Origin: Chloranthus sessilifolius
Lineage: Eukaryota; Streptophyta; Magnoliopsida; Chloranthales; Chloranthaceae
Reading direction: 5' to 3'
DNA: 64,000 bases
Assembly (NCBI GenBank): GCA_021018995.1
Contig: CM037588.1
Coordinates: 88,758,765 to 88,822,764, forward strand
A model generated the notes under the pieces. That model was not told the DNA's origin. It was given only the letters and a program-made list of their open reading frames with translations, and did not search any database. Every line of letters starts with the position of its first letter. Position 1 is the stretch's first letter. The position numbers were made by a program, and so were the translations under genes. Shown here piece by piece: positions 1 through 11,873 of the stretch.

Positions 1-62
1 AAGCAAATGTCAGTAAAAACAAAGAACAAGGCCAAGTTTCATGGGCAAGCTCTATTAGCTAG

Positions 63-81
63 TCCCCAGCAGGTCGTCATC
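63..81 (-). other. Primer-binding-site-like sequence of the left Tat element
   Basis: On the minus strand this reads GACGACCTGCTGGGGA, directly after the LTR end. It parallels GACGACTCTGCTGGGGA at 31404-31420 in the other Tat element. Tat/Ogre elements usually carry a site of the form TGGCGACTCTGCTGGGGA. It marks the start of the element body, which continues leftward. Confidence 0.6.
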
Positions 82-795
82 TATGCAACCGTAGAATTTT
101 TGACGATCCCGTCGCGACGATGCGCACTCGTGAAAAGAATATAGAGTCACCACTCGGAGCTTTCGGCATCCGGGGAAACCTAAATCAACTTTATAAGCAC
201 CGAAGTATAAAAAATGTGATTGTGAATCACCGGTCTATGCCAAAGGCTCTTGGGTAGGGGCTTCGGTTATCGATCGAGACGATGTTAGGCACCCAATCAG
301 CTCTAAAGTGGTCTCTACTTATGGCCAAAGATAAAAGAAAAATGAAAATAAAAAGAGCCCTCTTCTCCGAAGGCACTATGATCCTATTTGTGCCCCTCTG
401 CAATTATCAGGATTTCGATGGCGTAACGGCACAAATTCAGGGATAGAGCAAAAGCTAAGAAGGTAGAGGAGTAGAGGGGAGAGTCGGAGCTCTCGGGCCC
501 TTGTAGCACCATTGTGGTCCTTCGCATGAGGGAGCATTTGTGAGCTTCCGATGGCTTGGATTTTTGAATGAAGGGTTCTAACTCTAAGGCTTGGTAGCTA
601 AGGGATAGAGGAAGAAGGTTAGGGGGTAGTGTTCTCCTAAGCTCAAGGGTTTTTGAAGAAGGATTGGGTTTCTAAGATGATTTAGAATTCTGAAATTTGT
701 ATGGATATTTGGAGCACACAAGGGAGGGATAGATCTCTTACTCTTTTCTCTCTCTTGGAAAATTTTCAAGCCCTTGTAAAGGGAGGGGGCCTCTC

Positions 796-803
796 TATTT
801 ATA
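796..803 (-). promoter_or_regulatory. TATA box of the left Tat LTR
   Basis: Minus-strand TATAAATA inside CCTATAAATAGAGAG. The same block lies at 30674-30688 in the sister LTR. It marks the probable U3/R boundary. Confidence 0.6.
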
Positions 804-1080
804 GGAAATGGGGAGGTTAGGAGAGTGCTTAAGTGCTAATTAGGGTTAGCAATTAGGTAATCTCCTAATCTAAGGTTTAGGAGTTTGAGAGCTTGGAAAT
901 GTGGGAAATGGGCTTCAATGGTGGATGATAGGGTGAGATTTCAAATGACTAAAAGGTTGCAAATAGGGTAATCAGGGATGCAACAGTCCTCTGAAACCCA
1001 TCCTAAACATTGAAAAGGTCAACAAGTCAAACCCCAAAAGTGGATTTTGAGCAAAAATTAACAGTTAGTGTAGCTAAGCC

Positions 1081-1229
1081 TGGCGCATGTATTACACACG
1101 CCAAGCATAGCTACAGTCTCTGAAAGTCTAGAGCCCGAGGTGGGTCCCACCTATACCTGGTGTGTGAATTAGATGCGCCAAGCCATTTTTGGAAAAAAAT
1201 GGCTTGGCGTATGTAATACATGCGCCATG
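1081..1229. repeat. Three-copy palindromic motif array in the left Tat LTR
   Basis: Three imperfect palindromes of about 23-26 bases at 1081-1104, 1158-1180 and 1204-1229. The third reads roughly TTGGCGTATGTAATACATGCGCC. They sit upstream of the TATA box in the reading direction of the LTR and are the counterpart of the GCGTGTATAATATACACGC array at 30173-30400. Confidence 0.75.
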
Positions 1230-1648
1230 TATGCTCCCAACTATGTGCAATTTTGGTCACTTTTTGTATCGTCGTAACTTTTAAAGTACAACTCTGATTG
1301 AGGTGATTTTTGGCTTGTTGGAAAGTTGGGAACCTCTACTTTTTAATGGTCTAAGATTCAGTCTCAGTAGAGGACTTTGCCAGCCCTGGTTCATCTCTCT
1401 CTAACCATTTCCTGGGAGGGTTAACTATGGGTCCGGAGAGGTCGAGAGTAATTCCTAAGGGTATGGGCAAGTTTCGAAGGGTCTGGGAAGATTCCTATGA
1501 GTTTTGGGCTAGTTCCTAGGAGTTCAAGAAGATTCCTAATGGTATGGGAAGGTTCCTAAGGGTATGGGAGAAGCTATCAGAAGCTTGGGGGTGCGCCTCT
1601 CTCGAAGTATGTTTTAATCGGGCCTTGGGACAAATTTGGGTGTCTACA

Positions 1649-2046
1649 ACAGCGCAATAGGGTTTTCAGTATATGTGAGAGTGGCAATTGGAATGGTTTG
1701 CTGTGGGTCTATCCAGAGTGTTTGGATTGGAATTCATGAGTGTGGCAATTTTTTTCTCAAGGCCTAAAACTTTTGGACTCATGTCATCCTCAGCTTTCAC
1801 TTTGCCCTTATTGATCTTGTAAATCCCTTCTCTTGCGAGCGGGGTATGACGAGTAATATCTTGATCAGTCTGTAGCGAAGCCTATTTTTACTTTGAAGTG
1901 TTGGCCAATTTCTCAAATAGATTCCAGGCCTGCTGGCTGTTTTGAGCCATGAAGGCTCCACTTACGGCATCAACTGTGAACTGGTTGGTCTCAGTCAATC
2001 CTTGGTAGAAACTTTATGTTATAGACCAATTTGGCACCTCGTGATA
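1649..2046 (-). pseudogene. Gag-like relic of an older Athila-type element
   Basis: The minus strand between about 2015 and 1890 reads as a gag-like stretch beginning FYQGLTETNQFTVDA and continuing with NSQQAWNLFEKLA, the pattern of the Athila-type gag region that reads FYQGLTPQ...VDAAAGG in related elements. No LTR or primer site is visible. It is a broken scrap between the left Tat LTR and the 5' end of Athila element 1, and probably was the DNA into which both inserted. The family call is an inference from these short motifs. Confidence 0.5.
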
Positions 2047-2384
2047 TGTGTTATTCATTAAGAAGTACCACCTTTCACCTCTTAACCTAGCCTTTGCTAC
2101 CCCTTAAAGCTGACTAATAACTCTTTGTTTAGCTTGTTTTGTAGTTAGTAATAATTGTGCAGCTTAATACAAAGTACATGCCTTTGGTGCCCAAAAGAGA
2201 AAGAATTATAGCCAGAGAGGACTGTTGAGCCAAGGGCTCATGGAACACCATGGTGACTAGTTTGCATGTCAAGGTAGACCAAAGAAGTCCAATAGATGAG
2301 AGAAGTATGGATGTGAGTGGAGAAATGTGCAATAGCAGCAACTGCATGCAACAGAGAAGCAGAAGTGTGTTATCTCGTGCACTC

Positions 2385-2940
2385 ACAAGTGTGCCTTGCA
2401 CTGTTTAAGTCTGCAGCAAAGTATCCTCACGTAGCTGATACATGTAGCACAAATGAACTCGCGTAGAACTCGTGTGCTCAGTGAAGGAGTGGTCTCAGTG
2501 AGTTACTTCGCACAACAGTCGCGCACTTCCTATGCTCCCAACACATAAAGTCTTCACGCAGTTCTCGCACACTATAACCTTCAGAAATCTAACTCGTGAT
2601 GCCCTCATGAGGATCAAGCCCCACATAGCCGCATAGCTCTCGTGTATTTCAAGAGAAGAGCGCTCAAGAAGTCCCCTCGAGCAGCTCTCGCTCGCATAAA
2701 AGCCTAAAGCCTTCTGCCCGAGCTGTGCTACCCAATTCACATGGAGCCGAGCGAGATTGTAAGTCTTCCATGCGAGACCCTCGCGACAAGAAGTACCTGA
2801 AGCTCTATTGTGTGAGCAGAGCTAAAGCAATGCAAACTCTTCCTCATGAGTGCATTAAAAGCCAAAGCAGTTGTGCGACCAATTAAAGGCCTTCTGCACG
2901 AGTGATAAACCTTCCAAGACAAGTCTGGACTCGCAAACAC
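2385..2940. repeat. CTCGCG-type motif region in the Athila 1 5' LTR
   Basis: Many short degenerate words such as ACTCGCG, CTCTCGC, TCGCGC and CCTCGCGA lie scattered upstream of the TATA box. The 3' LTR counterpart (about 16815-17400) has forms such as TTCGCGAA and CCTCGCGC. They look like decayed relatives of the sharper CTCGCGAG array at 11086-11417, consistent with CG loss by methylation. No exact 8-mer array survives here. Confidence 0.6.
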
Positions 2941-3174
2941 TCTACTATCTGTGTGACTGAATTAATGAACCAGAGCCAGCCCCGCGAAGCTTAAGCTCTC
3001 CACTTCTTAGTTTATACTCAGGGACCTTTTAAGGATTTTCTCAGGTTTAGGGCACACATCTCAAGGCCCTGATCTCAATGCACACAGCTCAAGGCATCCA
3101 AGGGTTATAACCCGGCCACATCTGCTAGCAAATTGGGGTTTAACCTTCTCTTGGCCAAGGCATTTTTAACTGAG

Positions 3175-3182
3175 TATATAAG
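3175..3182 (+). promoter_or_regulatory. TATA box of Athila 1 5' LTR
   Basis: TATATAAG within GAGTATATAAGC, about 1.1 kb into the LTR. The 3' LTR has GAGAATATAAGC at 17651-17662. It probably separates U3 from R. Confidence 0.6.
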
Positions 3183-3643
3183 CTTTAATTTTGACTTAGA
3201 AAAATATCTCTCCTTCAACCTGAGTCACCAGTGAGCTCGAGCAGATTAGGGTTAGGGTTTGGTAACCTCTTTTTCTATTTTTTCTTCTTCCTTAGTCCAA
3301 CGCTTGCTAGCTAAGTTCTCAGTAATCAATTAGACATAGTTTTATCAATTTTGTAATGGGTCTTATAGCCTTTGGAATTTGTGAGAGCTATTTTGCACAA
3401 GGCTGCTACTTTGAGAAATCTCATTGTAAGTATTATCTTGATTAATGAAATTTGTATTTTAGATGCTTATTCAATCCGTTATTTTCCTATTTTTCTATAA
3501 TTTTATTCAATCTATGCCATACATTTAGGAATTGAGCTGATTTGAAATGCTCATTGAAGCTTGAGCTTGTAGCCCTGGGACCATGGTGGCAACAGTAATT
3601 TTCATGTTCCATCACAGTCCCCTGGGGTGTGGATAACCTCTGT

Positions 3644-4198
3644 GGATAGCCTATGACTATTCAAGTGTACAGACTATAACCCTAGGGAGATTCCAAGCCA
3701 AAGATCTGAGAGGGATTCTTCGCCTCTACACTTGAGCTTGTAGCCTTGTGAGAGGTTGTTGCAGGAACAAGCTCCCCTCTGTGTTACTTGACCAACATTA
3801 GATATTAGATCTGATTTCTCTGTAGAGATTGCAGACTTGTGAGATGAGTCATTGCAAGCCTTTTGTAATAATGACTAATTGCATTTATGTCCCCAAATAG
3901 CCTTTGAACAGCTGTGGGTTCCACTGGTTTTTCAAGAGCTATTTGCTCCCATGGATGTCTGAGCTTGTAGCCTGACATACATGGTGTCTGCAATAGTTTT
4001 TATGTTCTAAGGTCAATTTATTTCTTGGGGTGGAACACATCTATTGGATAATCTGTGACCATTTTAGTGGACAGGTTATAGCCTGAAGGTCAATTTCTTC
4101 CATTGGAGTAGATTAGTTTTCTAATTTAATTCATGTTGTTTGATCCTCTCTATTAGATAGCCTATGACCATTTAAGTAGACAGGTTATAGCCTTAAGA
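3644..4198 (+). repeat. Three copies of a 44-base stem-loop-like motif in Athila 1 R/U5
   Basis: Copies at 3644-3687, 4046-4089 and 4155-4198 share the pattern CTATGACC, a 13-base middle close to ATTTAAGTGGACA, then GGTTATAG. The flanks can pair as RNA, with one G-U pair. The second and third copies start 109 bases apart. The 3' LTR copies lie at 18124, 18520 and 18629 (again 109 apart). Athila element 2 has two related copies, also 109 apart. Another recurring word in this stretch is GCTTGTAGCC. Confidence 0.75.
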
Positions 4199-4718
4199 GA
4201 CTAGGTCAAACTATAAGGGTTGAGTTAGATACATCTTCCTTGCAGATGTGCTTGTAGCCGTCTGAGGGACTGCTACAGAGACAACCCTAAATCTGAGTTA
4301 CATAACGGTATTTATCTTAGCTTAATTGCCTACTTCCCATTATTTTATCTTTATTTTAACACACACCATCACTACCTTCTTAATAACCCTTTCTTTAGGA
4401 TATGACTACACTTTATTTCTCTTATTTTAGTGATAATTTAGTGTAGTTGTGACACCCAACTCCCTTTATCTAGGATTGTTAGATCTGTAGCCAGATCTGT
4501 AGGCCTACTAATATAAGCCATTTTAGGTTCTAGATCAATTTCTCTGTGAGACAAACTCTTACTCAAAACTTGTTACAATAGCCCTGTATCTTGCAGGCTG
4601 TGTATTTCAGATTTGCTGTTTTAACCAATTTTTGTTTCTTCACTTTTTGATTTATATTTCTTCACCACTATTTTCTCACCAATAACAGGACAGCACCTGA
4701 AGTAATCCAAAAAGTTTT

Positions 4719-4736
4719 TGGCATCGTTGCTGGGGA
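4719..4736 (+). other. Primer-binding site of Athila 1 (tRNA-Asp type)
   Basis: TGGCATCGTTGCTGGGGA, a close variant of the Athila site TGGCGCCGTTGCCGGGGA, ten bases after the LTR end. It corresponds to TGGCGCCGCTGTCAGGGA in element 2. Confidence 0.8.
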
Positions 4737-5040
4737 TATTGATCTTTTTAGTAGACCTGAGTTGTATTATAATTTAGAATAGAAAATTCTATATAGTTGT
4801 TCCTTAAATAGAATAAAAAGTACTACTAATTTTTGTAGAGTTTTTACAGAATTGGACAACAGCAGTAGGGAAAAGTTAAAGCTACAGCTGGAGTTTAGCT
4901 AGCTCTGTTTGCACTTCTTTTACCCTAAATCTCAGTCCATTTATATTGAATTCCCTGTCATTAGTTTAGTTATAAATTTTGTTTGCAAATTTCTTTTATA
5001 TGCTGTGAGAATTTTCTTTACTCATTATTTGTGTGTGTAT

Positions 5041-6650
5041 GCTTGGTAGTAGGTCCCTTAACCCTGAATTGGAACCTCCAAATCCTGAGGTTGGAAGGGT
5101 CCTTAGAATGAGAAATACCACACCAGCCCCTACTATTGAAATTGACCCCGCTGTAATGGCTGAGAGGTAAAGAACTCTGAAGGAATATAATGCACCTGGG
5201 GATTACAGATCTCCCTTTTGCATAAAATTCCCTTCAGTTGAGAGAAATTATGAAATCAAGTCCTCCACCATTAACATGCTGCCATCTTTTCATGGGCTAA
5301 GTAAGGAAGATCCTTACAAGCACATTTATCAATTCTTGATACTTTGCACCACATTTAATATTGATGGATGGCCTGGGACCTGAAGCCACCAAACTTAGAC
5401 CTTTTCCTTTTTCCCTAAAGGACAAAGCCAGCACCTGGCTCTCAAAGCTCCCAACTAATAGCATCCTGACATGGAGTGACCTCCAAAGCCTATTTCTGAC
5501 AAAATTCTTTTCCATGAATAAAACTAGTTAGATGAGGACAAACATATTGTCATTTGCTTAATCCTCAACTGAAGATTTTTATGAGGCATGGGAGAGGTTT
5601 CAAGAAATGTTAAAATAATGTCCCCACCACTAAATTCCACAGTGCAAACTTGCGCAAGTATTTTACCAAAGAAATAATCCCAAGAGTAGGGACATGGTGG
5701 ATGCCTCATGTGGGGTAGTTACCTCTACAAGATAGCTGATGAGGCATGGGAGTTGTTTGACATTATTGGTGAGAATTCCATGCAGTTGGAGTCACTGTCT
5801 CGCAATGACAGCTAGACCCCACCTAAGCTGGTGAAAGAATCCACCCCTAGAGGTGGAATGTATAAGGTTAAGGTGCAGAGTGAATTAGAAAAGAAGTTGG
5901 ACAATCTGAGTTTAAAGTTTAATAAATTAATGAATGTGGTGCGGCCTAGGATGACTGCGCAAGTGGAAGAGGCATGTCTGATATGCCAATCTCCCACACA
6001 TTCACTTCAAGAATGTCCATCAGCCAACCAGTTCCCTGATTTAGTTATGGAGCATGCCAATGTTGCCCAAGCATATGGGCAGCAATCTACTTTGTACACA
6101 TGGAGAAACCACCTAAATCTGAGGTGGAGATAAGACACATACCAACAGCCCTAGCAGCAACAGTTGGCAGCCCCATACAGACCTCAACACCAATTCAACC
6201 AAGGATATGCACCAAGGTAGAATTTTCAGTTGTCTACCCCACAACCCAATCAGTTGGTATTGCCCCCATAGCAACCCAAGTCCTTTTCCTATTAAGAGAA
6301 AATGCTGGCATCAATATAAAATATGGGAAACTTGGTGCAAACTGTAAACTCTCATGGGCAAAGCATTAAAAAAATAGAGGACCAGCTGGGTTAAATTTAT
6401 AATGCTTTGAACAAAAGAGAGGAGGGCAAGTTGCCTAGTCAATCCTTGGCCAACCCTAACGGGCACTACATAATTAGAGAAGGCTCCTCTACCCATGAGG
6501 AGGCTAATGCAATCACTATCCTAAGGAGTGGCAGGGTGGTTGATAACTTAGTGGGTAGGGCAGCTAAGGAGGCCATGGAGAGTGAAAATGAAAGAAATGT
6601 GAGTGTTGAAGAACCAATGAATTCGTCCCCTACTGTAGAGCAACAAAGGT
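5041..6650 (+). pseudogene. Athila 1 gag region (broken)
   Basis: Capsid-like motifs include EYNAPGDYRSPFC (about 5185) and SKEDPYKH (about 5300), the plant retrotransposon gag pattern. Near 5975-6015 lies a zinc knuckle CLICQSPTHSLQEC, spaced C-x2-C-x4-H-x4-C, the nucleic-acid-binding end of gag. The order and motifs match the gag of element 2 at 35031-36640. The frame is broken in several places. In a live element the protein would form the particle and package RNA. Confidence 0.85.
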
Positions 6651-7059
6651 AAAATAAATGGGCTAATGTTGAGCCCCAACAACAAACAATAAATGAAGAA
6701 AAGAGAAAAAAAAACAAAAAGTTGACCATGATGTTGTTAGGCATGCAGTTGTGGCACCAGCAGTCCCACAACTCGCATTTCCTCATGCACTTGCTAGCTC
6801 ATCTCCTTTTGATAAGGGGAATGCTCAAATGAAGGAAATGATGGAGACCTTCAAGCAGGTCAGGATAATTTTGCCCCTGCTTGATGCTATAAAATAGGTC
6901 CCTACCTATGCCAAATTCTTGAAGGCCCTCTGCACATAGAAAAGAAAAGTAAGGGTGCATCTGTCTAACAAGGATTTTACTATTGAACATGTTGAATCAG
7001 TTCTGTCCATAGCCACACCTAAGAAATTATAGGATACCTACTATCCCTTGCATAATTGA

Positions 7060-7438
7060 AAACTACACCATTGGTAGAGCCCGTTTGGACTTAAGGGCCA
7101 GTGTGAACCTGCTCCCATATTCTGTGTACGAGAAGCTTGGTTTGGGGGAGCTAAAATCCACATCAGTTGTGGTCCAGTTGGCTGATAGGTCTGAGAGGAG
7201 ACTTGTTAGTGTGGTAGAGGATGTTTTGGTAGGGGTGGACAAGTTCTACTATCCTACTGATTTCCTAGTTTTGGACATGGACCCTTGTAAAAGTAAAACT
7301 CCAATTCCTGTCATCCTTGGTAGGCTATTCTTGGCCACTGCCAATGCTTGCATTCAATGCAGGTCAGGGGTGATGGAGATGACCTTTGGGAACATGAAGG
7401 CCCAATTAAATGTGTATAATGCTGCTAGGCAGCATTAG
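7060..7438 (+). pseudogene. Athila 1 protease region
   Basis: Aspartic-protease-like stretch beginning around LDLRASVNLLPYSVYEKLGL, where the Athila family usually has DLGASVNLMPYSV. It is followed by LADRS and later VILGRLFLATANA, the usual end of the domain. It lies between gag and reverse transcriptase as expected. Element 2 has the matching domain at 37030-37330. Fossil, not functional. Confidence 0.82.
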
Positions 7439-7774
7439 ATGGACATTGAGGATTGTTGTGCTATGGATGTACTAGATGGCCTTGTGAAAGAAGAATTATC
7501 CAATCTGTTGGATTGGGATAATGTTGCTGAAAATCTAGAAAATATTTGGAGTATGGTTGAGGAGGCCCAAGTTCTCATGACAGAAGACAACACCAAAATA
7601 GTGTCTTCTGTGGGCCTAGTGTAGCATTCCAGCTGGAAACCTACATTGTTGCCCCTTCCTCAAACCACTAAGGCACCTTTATTGCCTTCCATTGAAAGTC
7701 CCCCTGAGCTGGAGCTGAAACAGCTCCTAGACAGATTAAAGTATGCCTTCTTGGGCTAAAACAAAATTTTTTTA

Positions 7775-8877
7775 GTGATTATCTCTTCGTCTCTCACTAG
7801 TGAGCAGGAAGAGGAATTATTGAGTGTTCTCATGAAGCACACAAAGGCAATGGGGTGGACAATTGCTGATTTAGGGGGCATTTATGCCTTAGTTTGCATG
7901 CACAAAATCCACTTGGAAGAGGGTGTAAAACCCTTTAGGGAGATGCAAAGGGAACTTAATCCTCACATGCAAGAGGTGATATTGAAAGAGATAGTAAAAC
8001 CGCTGGATGCAGGGGTAATTTACCCCATTTCAGATTGGGGAGTTGATGCGGGGGTGATTCAGAGTGGGTGTCACCTATCCAAGTGGTACCCAAAAAGTTA
8101 GACATAACAATTATTACTTTCGAGTCTGGAGAGCTGATGCCAGTCAAGGAGACCACTAGTTGGAGAGTTTGCATAGATTATAGAAAACTCAACTCTAAGA
8201 TCAAGAAAGATCACTTCCCTCTCCCTTTCATTGGCCAAATTCTAGATAAATTAGCTAGGAAGGCATTTTATTACTTTCTTGATGTATATTCAGGGTATAA
8301 CCAAATCCCTGTGTATCCTCAAGATCAACAGAAGACCACCTTTACATGACCCTTTGGCACTTTTGCCTACAGGAGAATGCCTTTTGGTTTATGCAATGCC
8401 TCAACCACATTTCAGAGGTGCATGTATGCCATTTTCTCTTATATGATTGATATCTTTTTTGAAATCTTCATGGATGATTTCTCTGTCTATGGGGACAGTT
8501 TTAGTCAGTGCTTGAGTCACCTTGACCTAGTTTTGAAAAGATGTGAAGAGACCAATTTGGTCTTTAGCTGGGAAAAGAGTCACTTTATGGTAACACAAGG
8601 AATTGTGTTAGGCCATGTGGTCTCCCACAAAGGTATAGAGGTTGACAAAGCTAAAGTGAACCTGATTTCCCACCTGTCCCCACCCAGGACTGTCAAGCAA
8701 TTCAGATCCATTTTAGAATATGTTGGATTCTACAGGAGGTTCATTAAGGACTTCAACAAAATTGCAAAGCCACTGTGCCACCTACTGTGTCAGGATGTGA
8801 AATTTGAATTTTCTACTGAGTGCCTTGAGGCCTTTGAGGTCTTAAAAAGGTACCTTACCACTACTCCTATAATCTAG
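7775..8877 (+). pseudogene. Athila 1 reverse transcriptase region
   Basis: Motifs in order: HKIHLEEGVKP and REMQRELNPHMQEVI (about 7900-7980), WRVCIDYRKLNSK (about 8160), FLDVYSGYNQIPV (about 8275), MPFGLCNASTTFQRCM (about 8377) and the catalytic box FMDDFSVYGD (about 8470). The thumb and connection part follows with GFYRRFIKDFNKIAKPL. This is a Ty3/Gypsy reverse transcriptase of the Athila type. Broken. Confidence 0.92.
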
Positions 8878-8879
8878 GC

Positions 8880-9327
8880 CCCAAATTACTCACTCCCCTA
8901 TGAATTGATGTGTGATGCATCAGACTTGGTTATAGGTGTTGTTCTAAGATAGAGGGAGGATAAGCTGCCAGCAGTGATTTATTATGCCAACAAAATACTA
9001 GCAGAGGATCAGCTCAATTATACTATAACTGAGAAGGAGCTGCTAGATGTGGTGTTTGTTGTGGACAAGTTTAGACCCTACTTGCTTAGGTCTAAAATTA
9101 TTATTTTTATTGATCACTCAACCCTGAAATACCTATTGGCTAAGAAGGATGCCAAACCAAGACTGATTAGATGGATCCTCCTATTGCAGGAGTTTAATCT
9201 TGAGACCAAGGATAAGAAAGGAGTGGAGAATGTGGTGGCTGACCACCTCTCTAGAATTGTGTTCGAAGAATGTGCAGCAGCACCTATCAATGAATTATTC
9301 CCTGATGAGCAGTTATTTGCTATGTAG
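8880..9327 (+). pseudogene. Athila 1 RNase H region
   Basis: Motifs LMCDASD (about 8910), [42 protein letters not shown] and VVADHLSRI (about 9235) give the usual D-E-D-D pattern of retroelement RNase H. It lies directly between reverse transcriptase and integrase. Broken. Confidence 0.88.
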
Positions 9328-9344
9328 TCTAGTGTGTCCTAGTT

Positions 9345-10590
9345 TGCACACATTGTGAATTTTCTTGTTGTTGGTAGGATCCTCCCTCATTGGTCCATGA
9401 TGGACAAAGACCTATTTTTCTCCCAGGTCAAACATTTTCTGTGGGAGGACCCATACCTTTACAAGCATTGTGTAGATCAGATTATGACGAGATGTGTGCC
9501 TGAAAGTAAATTTCATAGCATTCTCTCTATGTGCCATGAGCAGGCTTGTGGAGGTCACTTTAGTGGTAAAAAGATAGTTGCAAAAGTATTACAATGTGGG
9601 TTTTACTGGCTCTCTTTGTTTAAAGATGCACACATTCATTGCAAAGCCTGTGCAAGATGTCAAAGGTTGGGAGGCATTTCCCAGAAAGATTCAATGCTAT
9701 TACAGCCCATCCTTGTGGTAGAACTATTTGACATCTGGGGGATTGATTTTATAGGCTCCTTTCCTCCTTCAATGAGTTTTAATTTTATACTTATGGCAAC
9801 GGACTATGTGTCCAAATGGGATGAAGCCATTGTCACAAGGAAAAATGACCAGACAATTGTCCTCAATTTTTTGAAGGACAACATTTTTTCCATATTTGGC
9901 ACCCCCAGAGCTATCATTAGTGATGGGAGGAGTCACTTCTATAACAGGCCTTTTGAGAATCTGCTCAAAAAGTACTCTGTTACACACATAATTGCAACTC
10001 CCTACCACCCACAAACCAGTGGGCAAATTGAAATTTCTAATAGGGAGATCAAGCACATCTTGGAGAAGACTCTGAGGGCAGATAGAAAGGATTGGGCATA
10101 GAAATTGAATGATGGTTTGTGGGCTTATAGGACTGCCTATAAGACCCCTATTGGTATGTCCCCTTTTAGGCTAGTCTATGGCAAGGCCTGTCACCTACCA
10201 GTGGAGTTAGAGCACAGACCCTATTGGGATATTAAAACACTAAATTTTGATCTAACTATTGTTGGTTCTCACAGAAAATTATAACTGTTAGAGCTTGATA
10301 ATCTGAGACTGGAAGTCTATACAAATGCCAGAATTTACAAGAAAAAATCCAAGGCATTCTTTGACAAACAACAAATGAGAAAGGACTTCAATGTTGGTAC
10401 CAAGGTTTTGCTTTTCAACTCCAAATTAAAATTCTTTCCAAGGAAGTTCAAATCCAGATGGGAAAGACCTTACACTGTCATCCATGCCTCCCCATCTGAT
10501 GCTATGGAGATCTTAGATCCCAGACAAAGATCATGAAAGTGAATGGTCAAAGGCTAAAAATTTATGTAGAAAATTCTGTGGAACCTCCTC
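9345..10590 (+). pseudogene. Athila 1 integrase region
   Basis: The zinc-binding N-terminus has HEQACGGHFSGKK and CKACARCQR (about 9535-9665). The core has DIWGIDF (about 9730), SDGRSHFYNRPF (about 9920) and [17 protein letters not shown] (about 10000), the D-D-E catalytic set. The C-terminal part to about 10590 has [12 protein letters not shown]-like and KVLLFNSKLKFFPRKFKSRW-like stretches. There is no chromodomain, as expected for Athila. Broken. Confidence 0.9.
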
Positions 10591-10599
10591 GGACCATCC

Positions 10600-11870
10600 A
10601 CCTCCATGAACCTCCCACTGATTAGTGATCCACAACTCTGTACACTGTGTACCATATTTATTGAATTTGTGTGTAGTTTTATTTAAAAACCTATCATGTA
10701 TTGTATGTGTTGTATGTTTATATGCATGTTTGTTTAGAGTTGTGTTGTGGTTAATGTGATATGTATGTTTTGTCATCTGAATTTGATGTGCATGGACCTG
10801 CTATTGATATGCATGTTTTGTTGTCGACTAAGTGGTTGACCTGCTGTCATGTAAATGTTCATGTATCTGATATAATTGAAAATCATTTGCATTCTAAATC
10901 TTTTTGTTGGGCATATGTTGGGAATGGGCATACAATTATCATGATGAAATGGATTACATTTGAAGGAAGTTAGTGTTGATGCACAATGGCTAGGTGCATG
11001 TCAGTACGAATGCACTGGCCAATGTGTAGCACTGAGAAAGAGTGAGCTTTGACTTATCACGAGGCTCTAAGGCCTCAATTTCACACTCGCGAGTCAATTT
11101 TGGGCTTTCTCGCGGGGCTCTGTAATGACCTGTGTTACCTCGCGAGAGTCTCGCGAGTGAATTACCTTAAGGAAGCCAAAGATGGATCCTCGCGAGGCTA
11201 CGTCTTCTCTGTGACATTAAGTTGCGTGAAAATTGAAAGTCATGAGTTTTTTACCTCGCGAGCTAAAATTTTAAAGCCTGCATTATTAACTGCCTCGCAA
11301 GGCCCTTGATGCTCAGATTACATCTTCCTCGCTAGTTTGAAAGCTCAACTGTGCGAAAGATGCAAATGCCCTCTCGTGCGTTCAGATCCCAGTCAACTTT
11401 ACGATTGACCTCGCGAGACTCCTGAGCACCTTAAAAAGCATTTCTTGCCATATCTCATATCTATTGCATGAGAAGAACTTTGCCTCACAAGTGCCTGGCG
11501 AGAGCTGCACGAGGCACGGGGTCACACTCTTATACCCTGTGAATTTTCAACTTTTTCATTTTATCTCTTCTTTGCACTAGTTCCACTGAGCACTTTCGAG
11601 TTCCCTCCTCCCTTCTTTCTTCCCTATTGCCAAAACCACTCCAACTCAGCCACTTATCTTCTACCATAGTGTTCCAAAACACCTCCTGATCATTTTGCAC
11701 ATGGTTTGAGGAGATTTGATACAGTGGACAACTTTTGGACCGAAACCCTAGCTCTCTTGTGGTAAGTGTGCTAACTCCCCCATTTGGATTAATTTCTGTG
11801 AAGAACTATCTTTGGAGTGTGCATTACATAAGCTGTGAGTTTAAAGATCCTATTTTGAAGAATTGGAGTA
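10600..11870 (+). other. Untranslated stretch between pol and third ORF of Athila 1
   Basis: About 1.27 kb with no credible coding sequence. It is TG-rich from 10630 to 10830, then holds the CTCGCGAG palindrome array (11086-11417), a weak TATA-like CTTATACCC near 11529, and a C/T-rich leader before the third ORF. Confidence 0.6.
11086..11417. repeat. CTCGCGAG palindrome array upstream of Athila 1 third ORF
   Basis: Six exact copies of the 8-base palindrome CTCGCGAG at 11086, 11139, 11150, 11189, 11255 and 11410, plus near copies such as CTCGCGGG and CTCGCAAG. The rest of the element is AT-rich and poor in CG, so this clustering stands out. Related but degenerate words fill the LTR upstream of its TATA box. 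Confidence 0.85.
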
Positions 11871-11873
11871 GCC

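Larger units (their letters stand above)
82..1648 (-). mobile_element. Tat-type Ty3/Gypsy LTR (5' LTR of a minus-strand element running off the left edge)
   Basis: Read on the minus strand this starts TGTAGACACCC at 1648 and ends near TTGCA at 84-88, followed by a primer-site-like sequence. It matches the plus-strand LTR at 29809-31399 along its length: same first bases, the CTATAAATAGAGAG promoter block, and the CATCGTCGCGA block near the end. It is therefore the same or a sister Tat family in opposite orientation. The element body would lie left of base 63, outside the window. Right flank 1649-1653 is ACAGC; the partner duplication cannot be checked. Confidence 0.82.
2047..4709 (+). repeat. 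5' LTR of Athila element 1
   Basis: About 2.66 kb, starting TGTGTTATTCATTAAG and ending AGTAATCCA directly before the primer site. It pairs with 16467-19089. It contains a CG-rich motif region at about 2385-2940, a TATA box at 3175-3182, and a transcribed part with repeated TTGTAGCC blocks and stem-loop-like motifs. Confidence 0.9.
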
